Assembly (NCBI GenBank): GCA_027061425.1
Contig: JALSUN010000229.1
Span: 1 to 19,800, forward strand
DNA: 19,800 nucleotides
DNA from: Helicobacteraceae bacterium
GTDB lineage: Bacteria > Campylobacterota > Campylobacteria > Campylobacterales > Sulfurimonadaceae
Direction of reading: 5' to 3'
Shown: positions 1 to 7,448 of the stretch, piece by piece
Numbering within the stretch: position 1 is the stretch's first letter
Layout of the letters: each line of letters starts with the position of its first letter
Notes under the pieces: model-generated
The model's input: only the letters and a program-made list of their open reading frames with translations
Databases searched by the model: none
Told to the model about the DNA's origin: nothing
Program-made: the position numbers and the translations under genes

Positions 1-368
1 ACATAAGCACCAACACAGACCGAGCAAATATAACTTCCTTGTGAATACATATGGTGCAACCATATATTTAATGCTTTAGACACCTTAATATCACTTACAT
101 CTCCAATAATTGGAGGCACAATGATGACATCAAAGTTTTGTTTTAAATCTAAAGTTTTTGTGTTTAAATGAACATTAGATTGAAAATTTACAATTGATTT
201 TTCTTCTTGAACAATGTGCACACTAAACAAACGAGATTTGTCTTTTACACAAAAAGTGTTAGCAATATGAAAGATATCTTCAATACCAAGAATAGAAGAT
301 ATGAGAGAATTTGGTAGATTAATTATAGCTACACTTATAGGTGCTGATATTTGAAAACTTTGATCCAT
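1..368 (-). CDS. GlxA-type transcriptional regulator, DJ-1/PfpI domain (partial, 3' part outside window)
   Basis: Reading the minus strand from an ATG at 368 gives 122 open codons running off the left edge. The fragment starts MDQSFQISAPISVAIINLPN and matches the DJ-1/PfpI-like ligand domain of GlxA-type AraC-family regulators. It has the hydrophobic strand with VIIVPPIIGD near residues 81-90 and the nucleophile-elbow-like stretch SYICSVCVGAY at 112-122, with cysteines at 115 and 118. In this family an AraC helix-turn-helix follows; it would lie beyond position 1 and cannot be seen. The frame stays open upstream of 368 but has no other ATG, and a GAGG lies five bases before this ATG, so the start is well supported. 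The gene is divergent from the amidohydrolase/oxidoreductase pair and is the natural candidate for its local regulator. The inducer is unknown. Confidence 0.8.
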   Translation of the reverse strand, partial: MDQSFQISAPISVAIINLPNSLISSILGIEDIFHIANTFCVKDKSRLFSVHIVQEEKSIVNFQSNVHLNTKTLDLKQNFDVIIVPPIIGDVSDIKVSKALNIWLHHMYSQGSYICSVCVGAY

Positions 369-421
369 ATCATCCTCATTGTCAGTTTTAGCATCTAAAA
401 TGTCATAAACGACACTAGCAT

Positions 422-452
422 AGTATACCGTTTTATGGAATACTTGACTCAA
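422..452 (-). promoter_or_regulatory. Candidate promoter for the GlxA-type regulator, with a short inverted repeat
   Basis: On the minus strand a TATACT hexamer (422-427) is preceded, 19 bases upstream, by TTGAGT (447-452), resembling a sigma-70 promoter. It would give a leader of about 47 bases before the ATG at 368. The -35-like hexamer lies in a small inverted repeat, TTGACTCAA (444-452), in the space between divergent genes, where an operator could sit. The assignment rests only on sequence resemblance, and the spacing is longer than ideal. Confidence 0.3.
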
Positions 453-516
453 ATTATTAAGACGAGGAAAAGTAATGGGATATTTAGATACACCATATAT
501 AAAAGATGAGTTGATT

Positions 517-2166
517 ATGAATAAAATAATTTATTTGTTAACTACTTTATTACCGATAGCCTTATCTGCTAATACGATTTTTATAAATGGTGCAATTTAT
601 ACTGTTGATAAAAACAAGCTTTGGGTAGAGGCGGTAGTAGTTGATAATAAGAAAATAAGCTATGTTGGTACAACGAAAAAGGCATTGACCTATACATTAA
701 AAAATACTAGGATTATTGACTTAAAGGGTCAATTTATGATGCCTGGAATAATTGATGCTCATACTCATATAGCTATAGCAGCTTTACTTCTGAATCTAGG
801 TGTTGGCATTAAAAACAAGGGCAAGCGTAACATCTTAAAACAGATATCACAGTATGCTCAAGAACATCCACAAGAAGAGATTATTAGCGGATTTGGATTT
901 TACCCTTTTTCTCTAGGTGAAAATGGACCGACTGCAGAACAATTGGACAGTGTTATTCCAAATAAAAAAGTTTTCTTAATCTCAAACAATGGGCACAGTG
1001 CATGGGTAAACAGTAAAACACTTCACTACCTTGGAATTTCATCAAATACTAAAGATCCATTACCTGGAATGCAATATTATATGAGAGACAGTAATGGCGC
1101 GCCAACAGGATTTCTAGTTGAGGGTGAAGCATTTTGGCCACATTTTAAAAAGATGAACATTGCTACACCTGGACGCTTTTATAAAAGTTTAAAATCTTTT
1201 CTGCCTACGCTTTCTAAATACGGGGTAACCTCTATTTTTGACGCTGGAATTCCAGCGGTTGAAGAGAACGCTTTTCTTGCATTACAAAAGCTCGAAAAGG
1301 AGAACCTTTTACCTGTTAGATATTTTGCTTCGCATTACATTGTGAGTGACAAGGATGCTCAACATAGTGTTAAAGAATATAAAAGATTAAAGCATTTATA
1401 TGATACTAAATTGTTAAATATAAATGCCGTAAAATTTTCTAATGACAATTCAAGTAATGACAATTTCGCTATACAGTTTGACACTGAAAAGTTAAGAAAC
1501 TACATAGGTCCTCTACTTGCTAACAATATAAATATTATGATACACACGACACAAGATGCAAGTGTTAATCAGGCACTTAATGCTCTTGAAAAACTAAAGA
1601 AAAAATATCCAAAATCTAAAAGTAGAATTAGTTTGGCCCACGTAAATATGGTGAGGCAAACAGATTTTTATCGTATGAACAATCTCAATATTATTGCGAA
1701 CATTCAACCTTTTAATGCAGCGGGAAATGGATATTATGAGTACAAATATATGTTATTTGAAGCATGGGAAAAGAAACTTGTTCGGTTTAAAACTTTTTTT
1801 GATAATAACATTACGGTATCAGCATCAAGTGATTTTCCTGCGTGTGATATATCATATGAAAAATGTACACCTTTTTTAAATATGGAAATTGCAGTGACAC
1901 GCCAGAAGGTTGGGACTTCTTCTGATGCAGCTGTTCTTTCAAGTTCACAAGAAAAACTCAGCATAGAACAGATCATACAGGCATATACACTCAATGCAGC
2001 ATATCAATTGGGTGCCGAAAAAAGTCTTGGCTCTATAGAAGCTGGAAAAAATGCAGATTTAATAGTTTTAAATCAAAATTTATTAGATGTGAATGAAAAA
2101 AAAATACATAAAACCATTGTAAATATGACAATAATGAACGGAGAAATAGTTTATGAAAAACAGTAA
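517..2166 (+). CDS. Secreted YtcJ-like amidohydrolase (Amidohydro_3 family)
   Basis: This is a metal-dependent amidohydrolase of the YtcJ/Amidohydro_3 type, with unknown substrate. Counting from the ATG at 517, residues 1-18 form a signal peptide ending in ALSA, so the enzyme is probably periplasmic. The mature chain keeps the expected metal-site pattern: HTH (His82, His84) in the DAHTH motif, Lys306 in AVKFSND, His343 in MIHTTQD, His375 in LAHVN and Asp439 in SSDFPA. The C-terminus has the usual LGSIEAGKNADLIVLN closing motif. An in-frame ATG at 475 has the better ribosome-binding site (GAGG at 464-467, seven bases away). It would put 14 partly acidic residues before the signal peptide, so 517 is preferred and the choice stays open. 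The stop overlaps the next gene by 14 bases, implying one transcript with the oxidoreductase. Confidence 0.85.
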   Translation: MNKIIYLLTTLLPIALSANTIFINGAIYTVDKNKLWVEAVVVDNKKISYVGTTKKALTYTLKNTRIIDLKGQFMMPGIIDAHTHIAIAALLLNLGVGIKNKGKRNILKQISQYAQEHPQEEIISGFGFYPFSLGENGPTAEQLDSVIPNKKVFLISNNGHSAWVNSKTLHYLGISSNTKDPLPGMQYYMRDSNGAPTGFLVEGEAFWPHFKKMNIATPGRFYKSLKSFLPTLSKYGVTSIFDAGIPAVEENAFLALQKLEKENLLPVRYFASHYIVSDKDAQHSVKEYKRLKHLYDTKLLNINAVKFSNDNSSNDNFAIQFDTEKLRNYIGPLLANNINIMIHTTQDASVNQALNALEKLKKKYPKSKSRISLAHVNMVRQTDFYRMNNLNIIANIQPFNAAGNGYYEYKYMLFEAWEKKLVRFKTFFDNNITVSASSDFPACDISYEKCTPFLNMEIAVTRQKVGTSSDAAVLSSSQEKLSIEQIIQAYTLNAAYQLGAEKSLGSIEAGKNADLIVLNQNLLDVNEKKIHKTIVNMTIMNGEIVYEKQ

Positions 2167-3094
2167 AAAGACATTCAACAGAGGATTCCACACCATATAT
2201 CAAGAAGAAAAATTAACCTTTGGTTTATTTATGCCTATCGAAGCCTTTTCAAAAGACATCCCGACCATGGATAATCAGGTGGAATTGGCCGTAAGGGCAG
2301 AAGCGTTAGGATTTAAAGGCTTATGGTTTAGAGATATACCTTTGCGTGATCCAAACTTTGGTGATGTAGGTCAAATATTTGATCCTTTTGTATATATGGC
2401 GTATATCGCTTCAAAAACATCAACTATAACCTTGGCAACAGGTAGTGTTGTTCTACCACTGCATCATCCTATCGATATTGCAAAAGCAGCCGCATCGGTT
2501 GATGTATTGTCGAAAGGAAGAGTTGTTTTAGGTACAGCCGCAGGAGATAGACCTTTAGAATTTCCAGCTTATGGTATTGCCTATGAGAGTCGAGAAAGTA
2601 GATATAGAGAGACTATTGAATATATAAAATTATTATTCTCAAATTATTTTCCATTAATAAGAAGTAATTTAGGTGAAATGATTAATAGCGATATGCTACC
2701 AAAGCCCTATGAATCAAACATAGCTATGATGACAACTGCTTATGCTTTACAATCACAAGAATGGATAGCTAAAAATAGTGATGGATGGATAAATTTTCCT
2801 CAACCTGTAAAACGTTTAGAAAAAACATTAAAGCAGTGGAAAACACTTACTGAACCTTATGGTTTCAAGCCATATACTCAAGGTTTAATGTTAGATTTAT
2901 TGGAAGATGATGATGCTGGTCCTTATCCTATACACTTAGGATTCTCTTCAGGTAAAAAATATTTGATCTCTTATCTAACTACAATGAAAAAATTAGGTGT
3001 TAATCATATTATTTTTTATTTAAAGTTGAGCAAAAGGCCTGCTAATGAGGTAATAGAAGAGCTTGGGAAAAATGTATTTCCTTTAATTGTATAA
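2153..3094 (+). CDS. LLM class (luciferase-like) flavin-dependent oxidoreductase
   Basis: The 313-residue product is a luciferase-like TIM-barrel oxidoreductase, a family using reduced flavin (FMN or F420) to oxidise small molecules. Typical features are LTFGLFMPIEAF near the N-terminus, the FKGLWFRDIPLRDP strand, TSTITLATGSVVLPLHHP (about residues 89-107, with the family's TGS..LPL pattern), DVLSKGRVVLGTAAGDRP, and the YRETIEYIKLLF helix. It resembles the BA3436-type subgroup of luciferase-type oxidoreductases. There is no signal peptide, so it should be cytoplasmic. It starts inside the amidohydrolase gene (GGAG nine bases upstream), so translation is likely coupled. Its base composition is low in G+C compared with the LPS genes downstream. 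Substrate and flavin type cannot be read from the sequence. Confidence 0.85.
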   Translation: MKNSKKTFNRGFHTIYQEEKLTFGLFMPIEAFSKDIPTMDNQVELAVRAEALGFKGLWFRDIPLRDPNFGDVGQIFDPFVYMAYIASKTSTITLATGSVVLPLHHPIDIAKAAASVDVLSKGRVVLGTAAGDRPLEFPAYGIAYESRESRYRETIEYIKLLFSNYFPLIRSNLGEMINSDMLPKPYESNIAMMTTAYALQSQEWIAKNSDGWINFPQPVKRLEKTLKQWKTLTEPYGFKPYTQGLMLDLLEDDDAGPYPIHLGFSSGKKYLISYLTTMKKLGVNHIIFYLKLSKRPANEVIEELGKNVFPLIV

Positions 3095-3100
3095 GTTTTT

Positions 3101-3124
3101 ATTTCGAAATCAGACTGGTGTCTG
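3101..3124. other. Short palindrome and weak hairpin between convergent genes
   Basis: The 51-base gap between two convergent genes holds a perfect 10-base palindrome (ATTTCGAAAT, 3101-3110). Directly after it is a 5-bp hairpin with a 4-base loop (CAGAC-TGGT-GTCTG, 3111-3124). No U-run follows on either strand, so a rho-independent terminator is not supported. Confidence 0.25.
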
Positions 3125-3145
3125 TTAATTCGATCTTACTTACGA

Positions 3146-4141
3146 CTATAGGTTCTCTACTGCTTCGATGACCTCTTCTGCCTCTATCAACTTCATACAC
3201 TCATGATGTTTGAGCGGGCACTCACGTTTCATACACGGCGCACACGCTATCTCATGACGTACGATATCACTGTGGGCATTGCGCCATTGTGAGGTTTCAA
3301 GATGTTTGGTGGGTCCAAATATACTGACCGTAGGTACCTGATAAGCAGCGGCAACATGCATAGGGCCACTGTCGTTGGTGATAAAGAGCGAGAGCCCTCC
3401 TATGTGAGAACAGAGAGACTTTATGGTGGTTTCACCTGCGAGGTTGGTAAAGTTGTTGATACCGAGGCTGATAAGTTCGTCTTCTATGGCCTTGGCCATC
3501 TCTTTCTCTCCCGGACCCCCAAAAATAATGATCTCATAGCGGTGGGCGTAGTGGGCAGCAACTGCAGCGAACTTCTCAGGATACCAACGTTTGGCAGAGC
3601 CGTAAGTGGCACCTGGGTTGATACCTAATGTAGGGTTTTCATAGTGATAGGGTTCTATAAAAAGACGTAGACGGGGAATGACTTTACATGGATGTGCACT
3701 GATGGTCTCGACGAGAGAGACATACTGTGTGACCAAGTGGCCTTGGGGAACTTGATGTGCATGGTCTAAAAAGAGGGAAGCGTGCCATGAAGCTCTTGCA
3801 ATGGTCTGTGTGGTACCACTCCAGCGCAGTAGCAGAGAGGAGTGCAGCTGGTTTCTAAATGTGATGCCCAGATCATGCTTGCCTAGCTTTTTTGCAAAGG
3901 CATAAGTCTTTAAAAGTCGTATGCCACCCTTTTTGGTCTCATCAATATAGGCATTTTTACAGAGTGGATGGTACTTAAGTGCTTCTATGGAGACAAAAGA
4001 GCCCACCAGTGTCAGCGTGGCATGGGGATAGACCTCACAGAGGAACTCTATGGCAGGTGTGGTCATGACAGCGTCACCGAGCCAGTTGGGCAGGATGACA
4101 AGGATGGAGGTGACCTCTTGAGGTGGTATTACTTGGCCCAT
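3146..4141 (-). CDS. waaF: ADP-heptose:LPS heptosyltransferase II (GT9)
   Basis: This enzyme transfers the second L-glycero-D-manno-heptose from ADP-heptose to the LPS inner core on the cytoplasmic face of the membrane. The 331-residue chain has the GT9 N-terminal motif ILVILPNWLGDAVMTTPA with Asp23 at the catalytic position. It also has NPGATYGSAKRWYPEKFA (175-192) for the donor phosphate, and TNDSGPMHVAAAYQVP with FGPTKHLETSQW (255-286) in the C-terminal Rossmann half. The cysteine-rich tail CAPCMKRECPLKHHECM (300-316) is typical of the WaaF subfamily and separates it from WaaC. The start codon lies 13 bases inside the preceding sulfatase-fold gene, with AAGAGA a few bases upstream. It is the last gene of a three-gene leftward operon. 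Confidence 0.9.
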   Translation of the reverse strand: MGQVIPPQEVTSILVILPNWLGDAVMTTPAIEFLCEVYPHATLTLVGSFVSIEALKYHPLCKNAYIDETKKGGIRLLKTYAFAKKLGKHDLGITFRNQLHSSLLLRWSGTTQTIARASWHASLFLDHAHQVPQGHLVTQYVSLVETISAHPCKVIPRLRLFIEPYHYENPTLGINPGATYGSAKRWYPEKFAAVAAHYAHRYEIIIFGGPGEKEMAKAIEDELISLGINNFTNLAGETTIKSLCSHIGGLSLFITNDSGPMHVAAAYQVPTVSIFGPTKHLETSQWRNAHSDIVRHEIACAPCMKRECPLKHHECMKLIEAEEVIEAVENL

Positions 4142-6057
4142 CGGTTCTCTTTTAGTAAGGTGGTTTCTACTTTGTCAACACTCAAAAGTTTATCTGCGAT
4201 TGCTTTTGGGTCTTTGACATTGGTCTCGATTATGTTTTTGTAATTATGCTTGACATAACCTTTATCAGTGATGAGCCCCATACTGCTGCCCTCTTGAATA
4301 TAGACAAAACGCTCATGCACACTTTTATCAAAAAGCGATGAGCCGATGGCACTGTAACTGTTTTGAAGTCCAAGCATATCGATGATGGTTGGCAGGATGT
4401 CAGCATGAGAGCCCAGAGTAGGATTTTTAGAAGGCGCTATGATCTTGGGTGCATAGATGACCAAAGGGACGCGGTGGTGTTCGATGCTCGCTGCCGCTTT
4501 TTTGACATGACGCATCTTCTTGGAAAGGCCTCTGGCAGCACTTTTATACCCATGGTCTCCTGTGAAGATAAAGATAGTGTTGTCAAACCAGGGTTCATCT
4601 TGGACTTCGCTCATAAAACGTTTAATGGCGTCATCTGCATAGTACATCGTATTAAGATAGCCTTTGTAGCCACTAAGAGAGTGCTCAAACTTCTCATATT
4701 TTTTTTGTGGGACATGAAAGTCGGTATGGGTTGAGGCGGTAAAGACAAAACCAAAAAATGGTGGCTTGAGCGTATTGATCTTTTGATGCAGAAAGTGTAG
4801 GGTGTTGTAGTCAAAAGTACCGATGCCACCATCGCTATGTCCTGCATCTATAGTCTCTACATTGGGGATATCACTTTTACCGTAGTATTGGTCAAACCCA
4901 CTCAAGTTCATGACCGAGTCCATACGGTAAGAACGGCGAGAAGAGCCCTGCATGGAGAGGGTGTCATAACCATTTTTCTTTAAAATCCCAGCTAAGTAAG
5001 TGAGGTTTGAAAACTCTAAACCGTTTCCAAGTGGGGGAAACCCTGCTGGTTTGGCTACACCGCTCAAAATGGTAGTAATGCCATAGATGGAGCGACTGCC
5101 ATTGGCGTAAAAACGGTCAAAACGCATACCGTGGTTGGAGAGATAAGTGAAGTAGGGGGTGACACCCAGTGGCTCGTAAGGGGTATAACTGTCAAGATGT
5201 TCTGCGCCCCAAGACTCTATGAGTACAAAGACTACATTGTACGTTTTACCTTTAGGCTGTAAAAATGCACGCTGTATGGGTGCTTGAGTAGAGATAAAGC
5301 TGCTGTTGTTGGAGTCCATCATCTTTTTGGTGATGGTGAGTGCCTTTTTGAAAGAGAAGTGGTTGTTTTTGTAGCCGGTATTTTTTGCAGTACGATAGAC
5401 ACTGAAAAAACCGTTAATGGCCAAGTTTCCAGAACTGACCTTGTTGACGGCAAAGGCATCAGAGACCCCAAAACTTTTACCTGTTACCTTGTTCCTGATC
5501 CCCAAAAAGAGTACGATAATGACGAGAATGACACTAAACCAACTCTTGGCATTAACATTTTGTTTTTCTATCTTCTGTCTAAAGAGCCAGATGAAAAATG
5601 TGATAATAAGGGCGATGACAACAGTGGAGATCAGCGTGTAGAGCAGGTAAGAGTGCAGGGCCATGTCGATGATGATGTCGGTGTCGTTGGTGAGGTTGAA
5701 AAGCTCATTGGAGAGGTGACGCAGGGTGTACTCGAAGTAGAGAACATCTCCAAAACTAATGGCAAATATAGTGGCAGTAATAAGTCCCCAAAGCAGACCA
5801 AAAAAGGTGCGTACTTTAGTGTTAAAGACAAATTTGAGTGGTAAGGTAGCCACCAAAATGAGAAGGGCAGTGAAGGTAAGGATGGAGATGAGATCCACAC
5901 GGCTACCAAGAACAAAGGATTGCAGGGTCTCGTAAGTGCTGAGGTCGCTAAAGAGGTCGCTGTAACGTAACCATAAAAAGAGTCTTACTGAAAAGAGCAG
6001 TAAAAGGGAGGCAGAAAGTGCTGCAATGATGGGGGTAAATCGGTTTTTAAAGGTCAT
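4129..6057 (-). CDS. LtaS/MdoB-type sulfatase-fold transferase, five-TM membrane protein
   Basis: The 642-residue protein has about five transmembrane helices in the first 190 residues (around 8-30, 53-75, 83-103, 133-158 and 172-187), followed by an extracytoplasmic alkaline-phosphatase-superfamily domain. Metal and catalytic landmarks are VFVLIESWG with Glu281, the probable nucleophile Ser323 in NGSRSIYG, FTGDHG with Asp501/His502, and the closing HADILPTIIDMLG (551-563). Relatives transfer phosphoglycerol or phosphoethanolamine from phospholipids to glycans or lipids. Its place between a glycosidase-like gene and waaF suggests decoration of LPS core or another periplasmic glycan. The Ser nucleophile in an RSIYG context resembles the broad sulfatase group rather than Gram-positive LtaS, so the transferred group is uncertain. 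It overlaps both neighbours (11 and 13 bases). Confidence 0.85.
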   Translation of the reverse strand: MTFKNRFTPIIAALSASLLLLFSVRLFLWLRYSDLFSDLSTYETLQSFVLGSRVDLISILTFTALLILVATLPLKFVFNTKVRTFFGLLWGLITATIFAISFGDVLYFEYTLRHLSNELFNLTNDTDIIIDMALHSYLLYTLISTVVIALIITFFIWLFRQKIEKQNVNAKSWFSVILVIIVLFLGIRNKVTGKSFGVSDAFAVNKVSSGNLAINGFFSVYRTAKNTGYKNNHFSFKKALTITKKMMDSNNSSFISTQAPIQRAFLQPKGKTYNVVFVLIESWGAEHLDSYTPYEPLGVTPYFTYLSNHGMRFDRFYANGSRSIYGITTILSGVAKPAGFPPLGNGLEFSNLTYLAGILKKNGYDTLSMQGSSRRSYRMDSVMNLSGFDQYYGKSDIPNVETIDAGHSDGGIGTFDYNTLHFLHQKINTLKPPFFGFVFTASTHTDFHVPQKKYEKFEHSLSGYKGYLNTMYYADDAIKRFMSEVQDEPWFDNTIFIFTGDHGYKSAARGLSKKMRHVKKAAASIEHHRVPLVIYAPKIIAPSKNPTLGSHADILPTIIDMLGLQNSYSAIGSSLFDKSVHERFVYIQEGSSMGLITDKGYVKHNYKNIIETNVKDPKAIADKLLSVDKVETTLLKENRWAK

Positions 6058-7309
6058 AAATATTCTTTGTTATGTAGATAGGGCTACCAGTGATCTCTAT
6101 ACTCTTACCTTGGTGTTCATGACCAAGGTAGTCATAATAACTTAAAGTCTGGGGAAGCTGAAGTGTGGTCGGATGCAGGGACCAGACAACAGTGAGATGC
6201 CCTTTTGTGTTTTTCACAACAAGTGTGTAGCGCTCTTGCGTCACGCTAAAGTTTACAAATGCTGCTTCTTTTAACTGTCGGAGCATGACCCTGAATGCTT
6301 CAAAGGCTTCACGTTTTTTTAACCCATCTCTTGAATCGATCAGTCCATACCCCGGTGCGATCAGCTGATGCCAGTAGACAGCATCAACACGTTGTGAAGC
6401 AAAAGCGAGCAGATAGTAGCGCAACATATACTCTGTGTAGAGGCTCTCACTAATGCATTCATGTTCGCTGGTGGGTGCGTAGGGTGCGGTCTTGGTGATG
6501 GGCCAGTTGGTCTCGGTGAGATAGAGCTCTCTTTTTGTTTTGGGAGAGAAGTAGCTTAAGGCGTCAAGAAGTTTGATCTTCTTTAGAAGGTCAAATCCCA
6601 TCTGCCTGTTTTCAGGGGCACCCCGTCTGTCAACATAGAGCAGAGAGGAGAGGGCGTCGTACTTGAGTCTAAAAAAGTTAAAGAGGGCATGAAGCGTAAA
6701 ATGGTACTCGAAGTCTATGACCGAGGGTCCCATGAGCTTGATGTCATGGAAGGTGGCGCGTTTGAGTCTGTAGGCGACCTGAAAGAACCTTAAGTATTCT
6801 CCGACACTAAAAAAGCCCCATTTGGCACGGTTAATCGTAGTGCCTACCTGAAAAAGTGCTACATTATTTTGTAGTGCTTGAAAAATAAGGATGAGGTCTT
6901 TCTCTAAAAGCTTGAGGTCTGTAACATGCTCTCTGTCTTGCATGATGTTAAGGATGATCTTTTTGTCTGAAAACTGCTGTATAAAATCTACATAGTGCTT
7001 TAAGTTGTTCATCTCCCACAGTGGCAGGCGTATGAGAAGGGTGTCTACTTCAAGTTCGTTTACAAGTGCAACACTCTCTTCAGGGAAGTACTCTAAGTTG
7101 ACGCTCATGCCAAAAAAGTGTTTGGTGTTGATACTTCGGGGTTTGACAAGATGTTGCAAAAGCATAAAAACAGGGAGTAGAAACAGTGAAGAGAGATAGG
7201 TGTATATGAGTGAGAAGAGCTCTTTTTTACGTCCATTTTTCTTAAAAGCACGATCTTTCAGCTGGGCAGGCTGATCAGAGTAGTTGTCCCAAACATACGG
7301 TTTTTTCAT
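6047..7309 (-). CDS. Membrane-anchored glycoside hydrolase-like protein (clan GH-A-type barrel)
   Basis: The preferred start is the ATG at 7309, giving 420 residues (MKKPYVWDNY...). The open frame continues 80 codons upstream, but that part crosses the divergent promoter region and looks non-coding. Residues 33-52 form one transmembrane helix with a basic stretch (KKNGRKK) before it, so the catalytic part is probably periplasmic. The rest resembles a GH-A TIM barrel. LYLTETNWP places Glu266 where the nucleophile sits at strand 7, while the strand-4 region reads FQVGTTINRAKWG (153-165), with Thr-Thr where many relatives carry the acid/base Glu. It may therefore be a divergent enzyme or a binding protein. 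It is first in the operon with the sulfatase-fold gene and waaF, suggesting a job in surface glycan trimming or assembly. No ribosome-binding site is visible. Confidence 0.65.
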   Translation of the reverse strand: MKKPYVWDNYSDQPAQLKDRAFKKNGRKKELFSLIYTYLSSLFLLPVFMLLQHLVKPRSINTKHFFGMSVNLEYFPEESVALVNELEVDTLLIRLPLWEMNNLKHYVDFIQQFSDKKIILNIMQDREHVTDLKLLEKDLILIFQALQNNVALFQVGTTINRAKWGFFSVGEYLRFFQVAYRLKRATFHDIKLMGPSVIDFEYHFTLHALFNFFRLKYDALSSLLYVDRRGAPENRQMGFDLLKKIKLLDALSYFSPKTKRELYLTETNWPITKTAPYAPTSEHECISESLYTEYMLRYYLLAFASQRVDAVYWHQLIAPGYGLIDSRDGLKKREAFEAFRVMLRQLKEAAFVNFSVTQERYTLVVKNTKGHLTVVWSLHPTTLQLPQTLSYYDYLGHEHQGKSIEITGSPIYITKNIYDL

Positions 7310-7315
7310 GGCGTT

Positions 7316-7321
7316 ATTATA
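7316..7321 (-). promoter_or_regulatory. Perfect -10 box (TATAAT) immediately before the glycosidase-like gene
   Basis: On the minus strand TATAAT is followed by only six bases (AACGCC) and then the ATG at 7309. Transcription from this box would begin at about the A of the start codon, giving a leaderless message, which fits the absence of a Shine-Dalgarno sequence. No good -35 lies at 16-18 bases. A weaker upstream -10-like CATAAT (7368-7373) could give a normal leader instead. Confidence 0.4.
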
Positions 7322-7414
7322 CCCAAGATGCGAAATAGAATAGATTGCAATGTGTGCTTCTATTTCTATTATGTATTTTGGGTTATAAAAAGTCGCTTGT
7401 AACCTCTTCAGTAC

Positions 7415-7420
7415 TATAAT
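7415..7420 (+). promoter_or_regulatory. -10 box (TATAAT) for the metallophosphoesterase gene
   Basis: TATAAT at 7415-7420 lies 28 bases before the ATG at 7449, leaving room for a short leader carrying the AGAGGA ribosome-binding site (about 7437-7442, seven bases before the start). A second TATAAT at 7429-7434 is too close to the ribosome-binding site to be the main promoter. A -35 is not convincing, as is common for Campylobacterota promoters. Confidence 0.45.
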
Positions 7421-7448
7421 GGGCTTTTTATAATATAGAGGAATAATA

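Noticed and set aside
5284..5844. 186-codon plus-strand frame
   Set aside because: It lies antisense within the sulfatase-fold gene, which has clear domain motifs; the antisense product has no recognisable motif.
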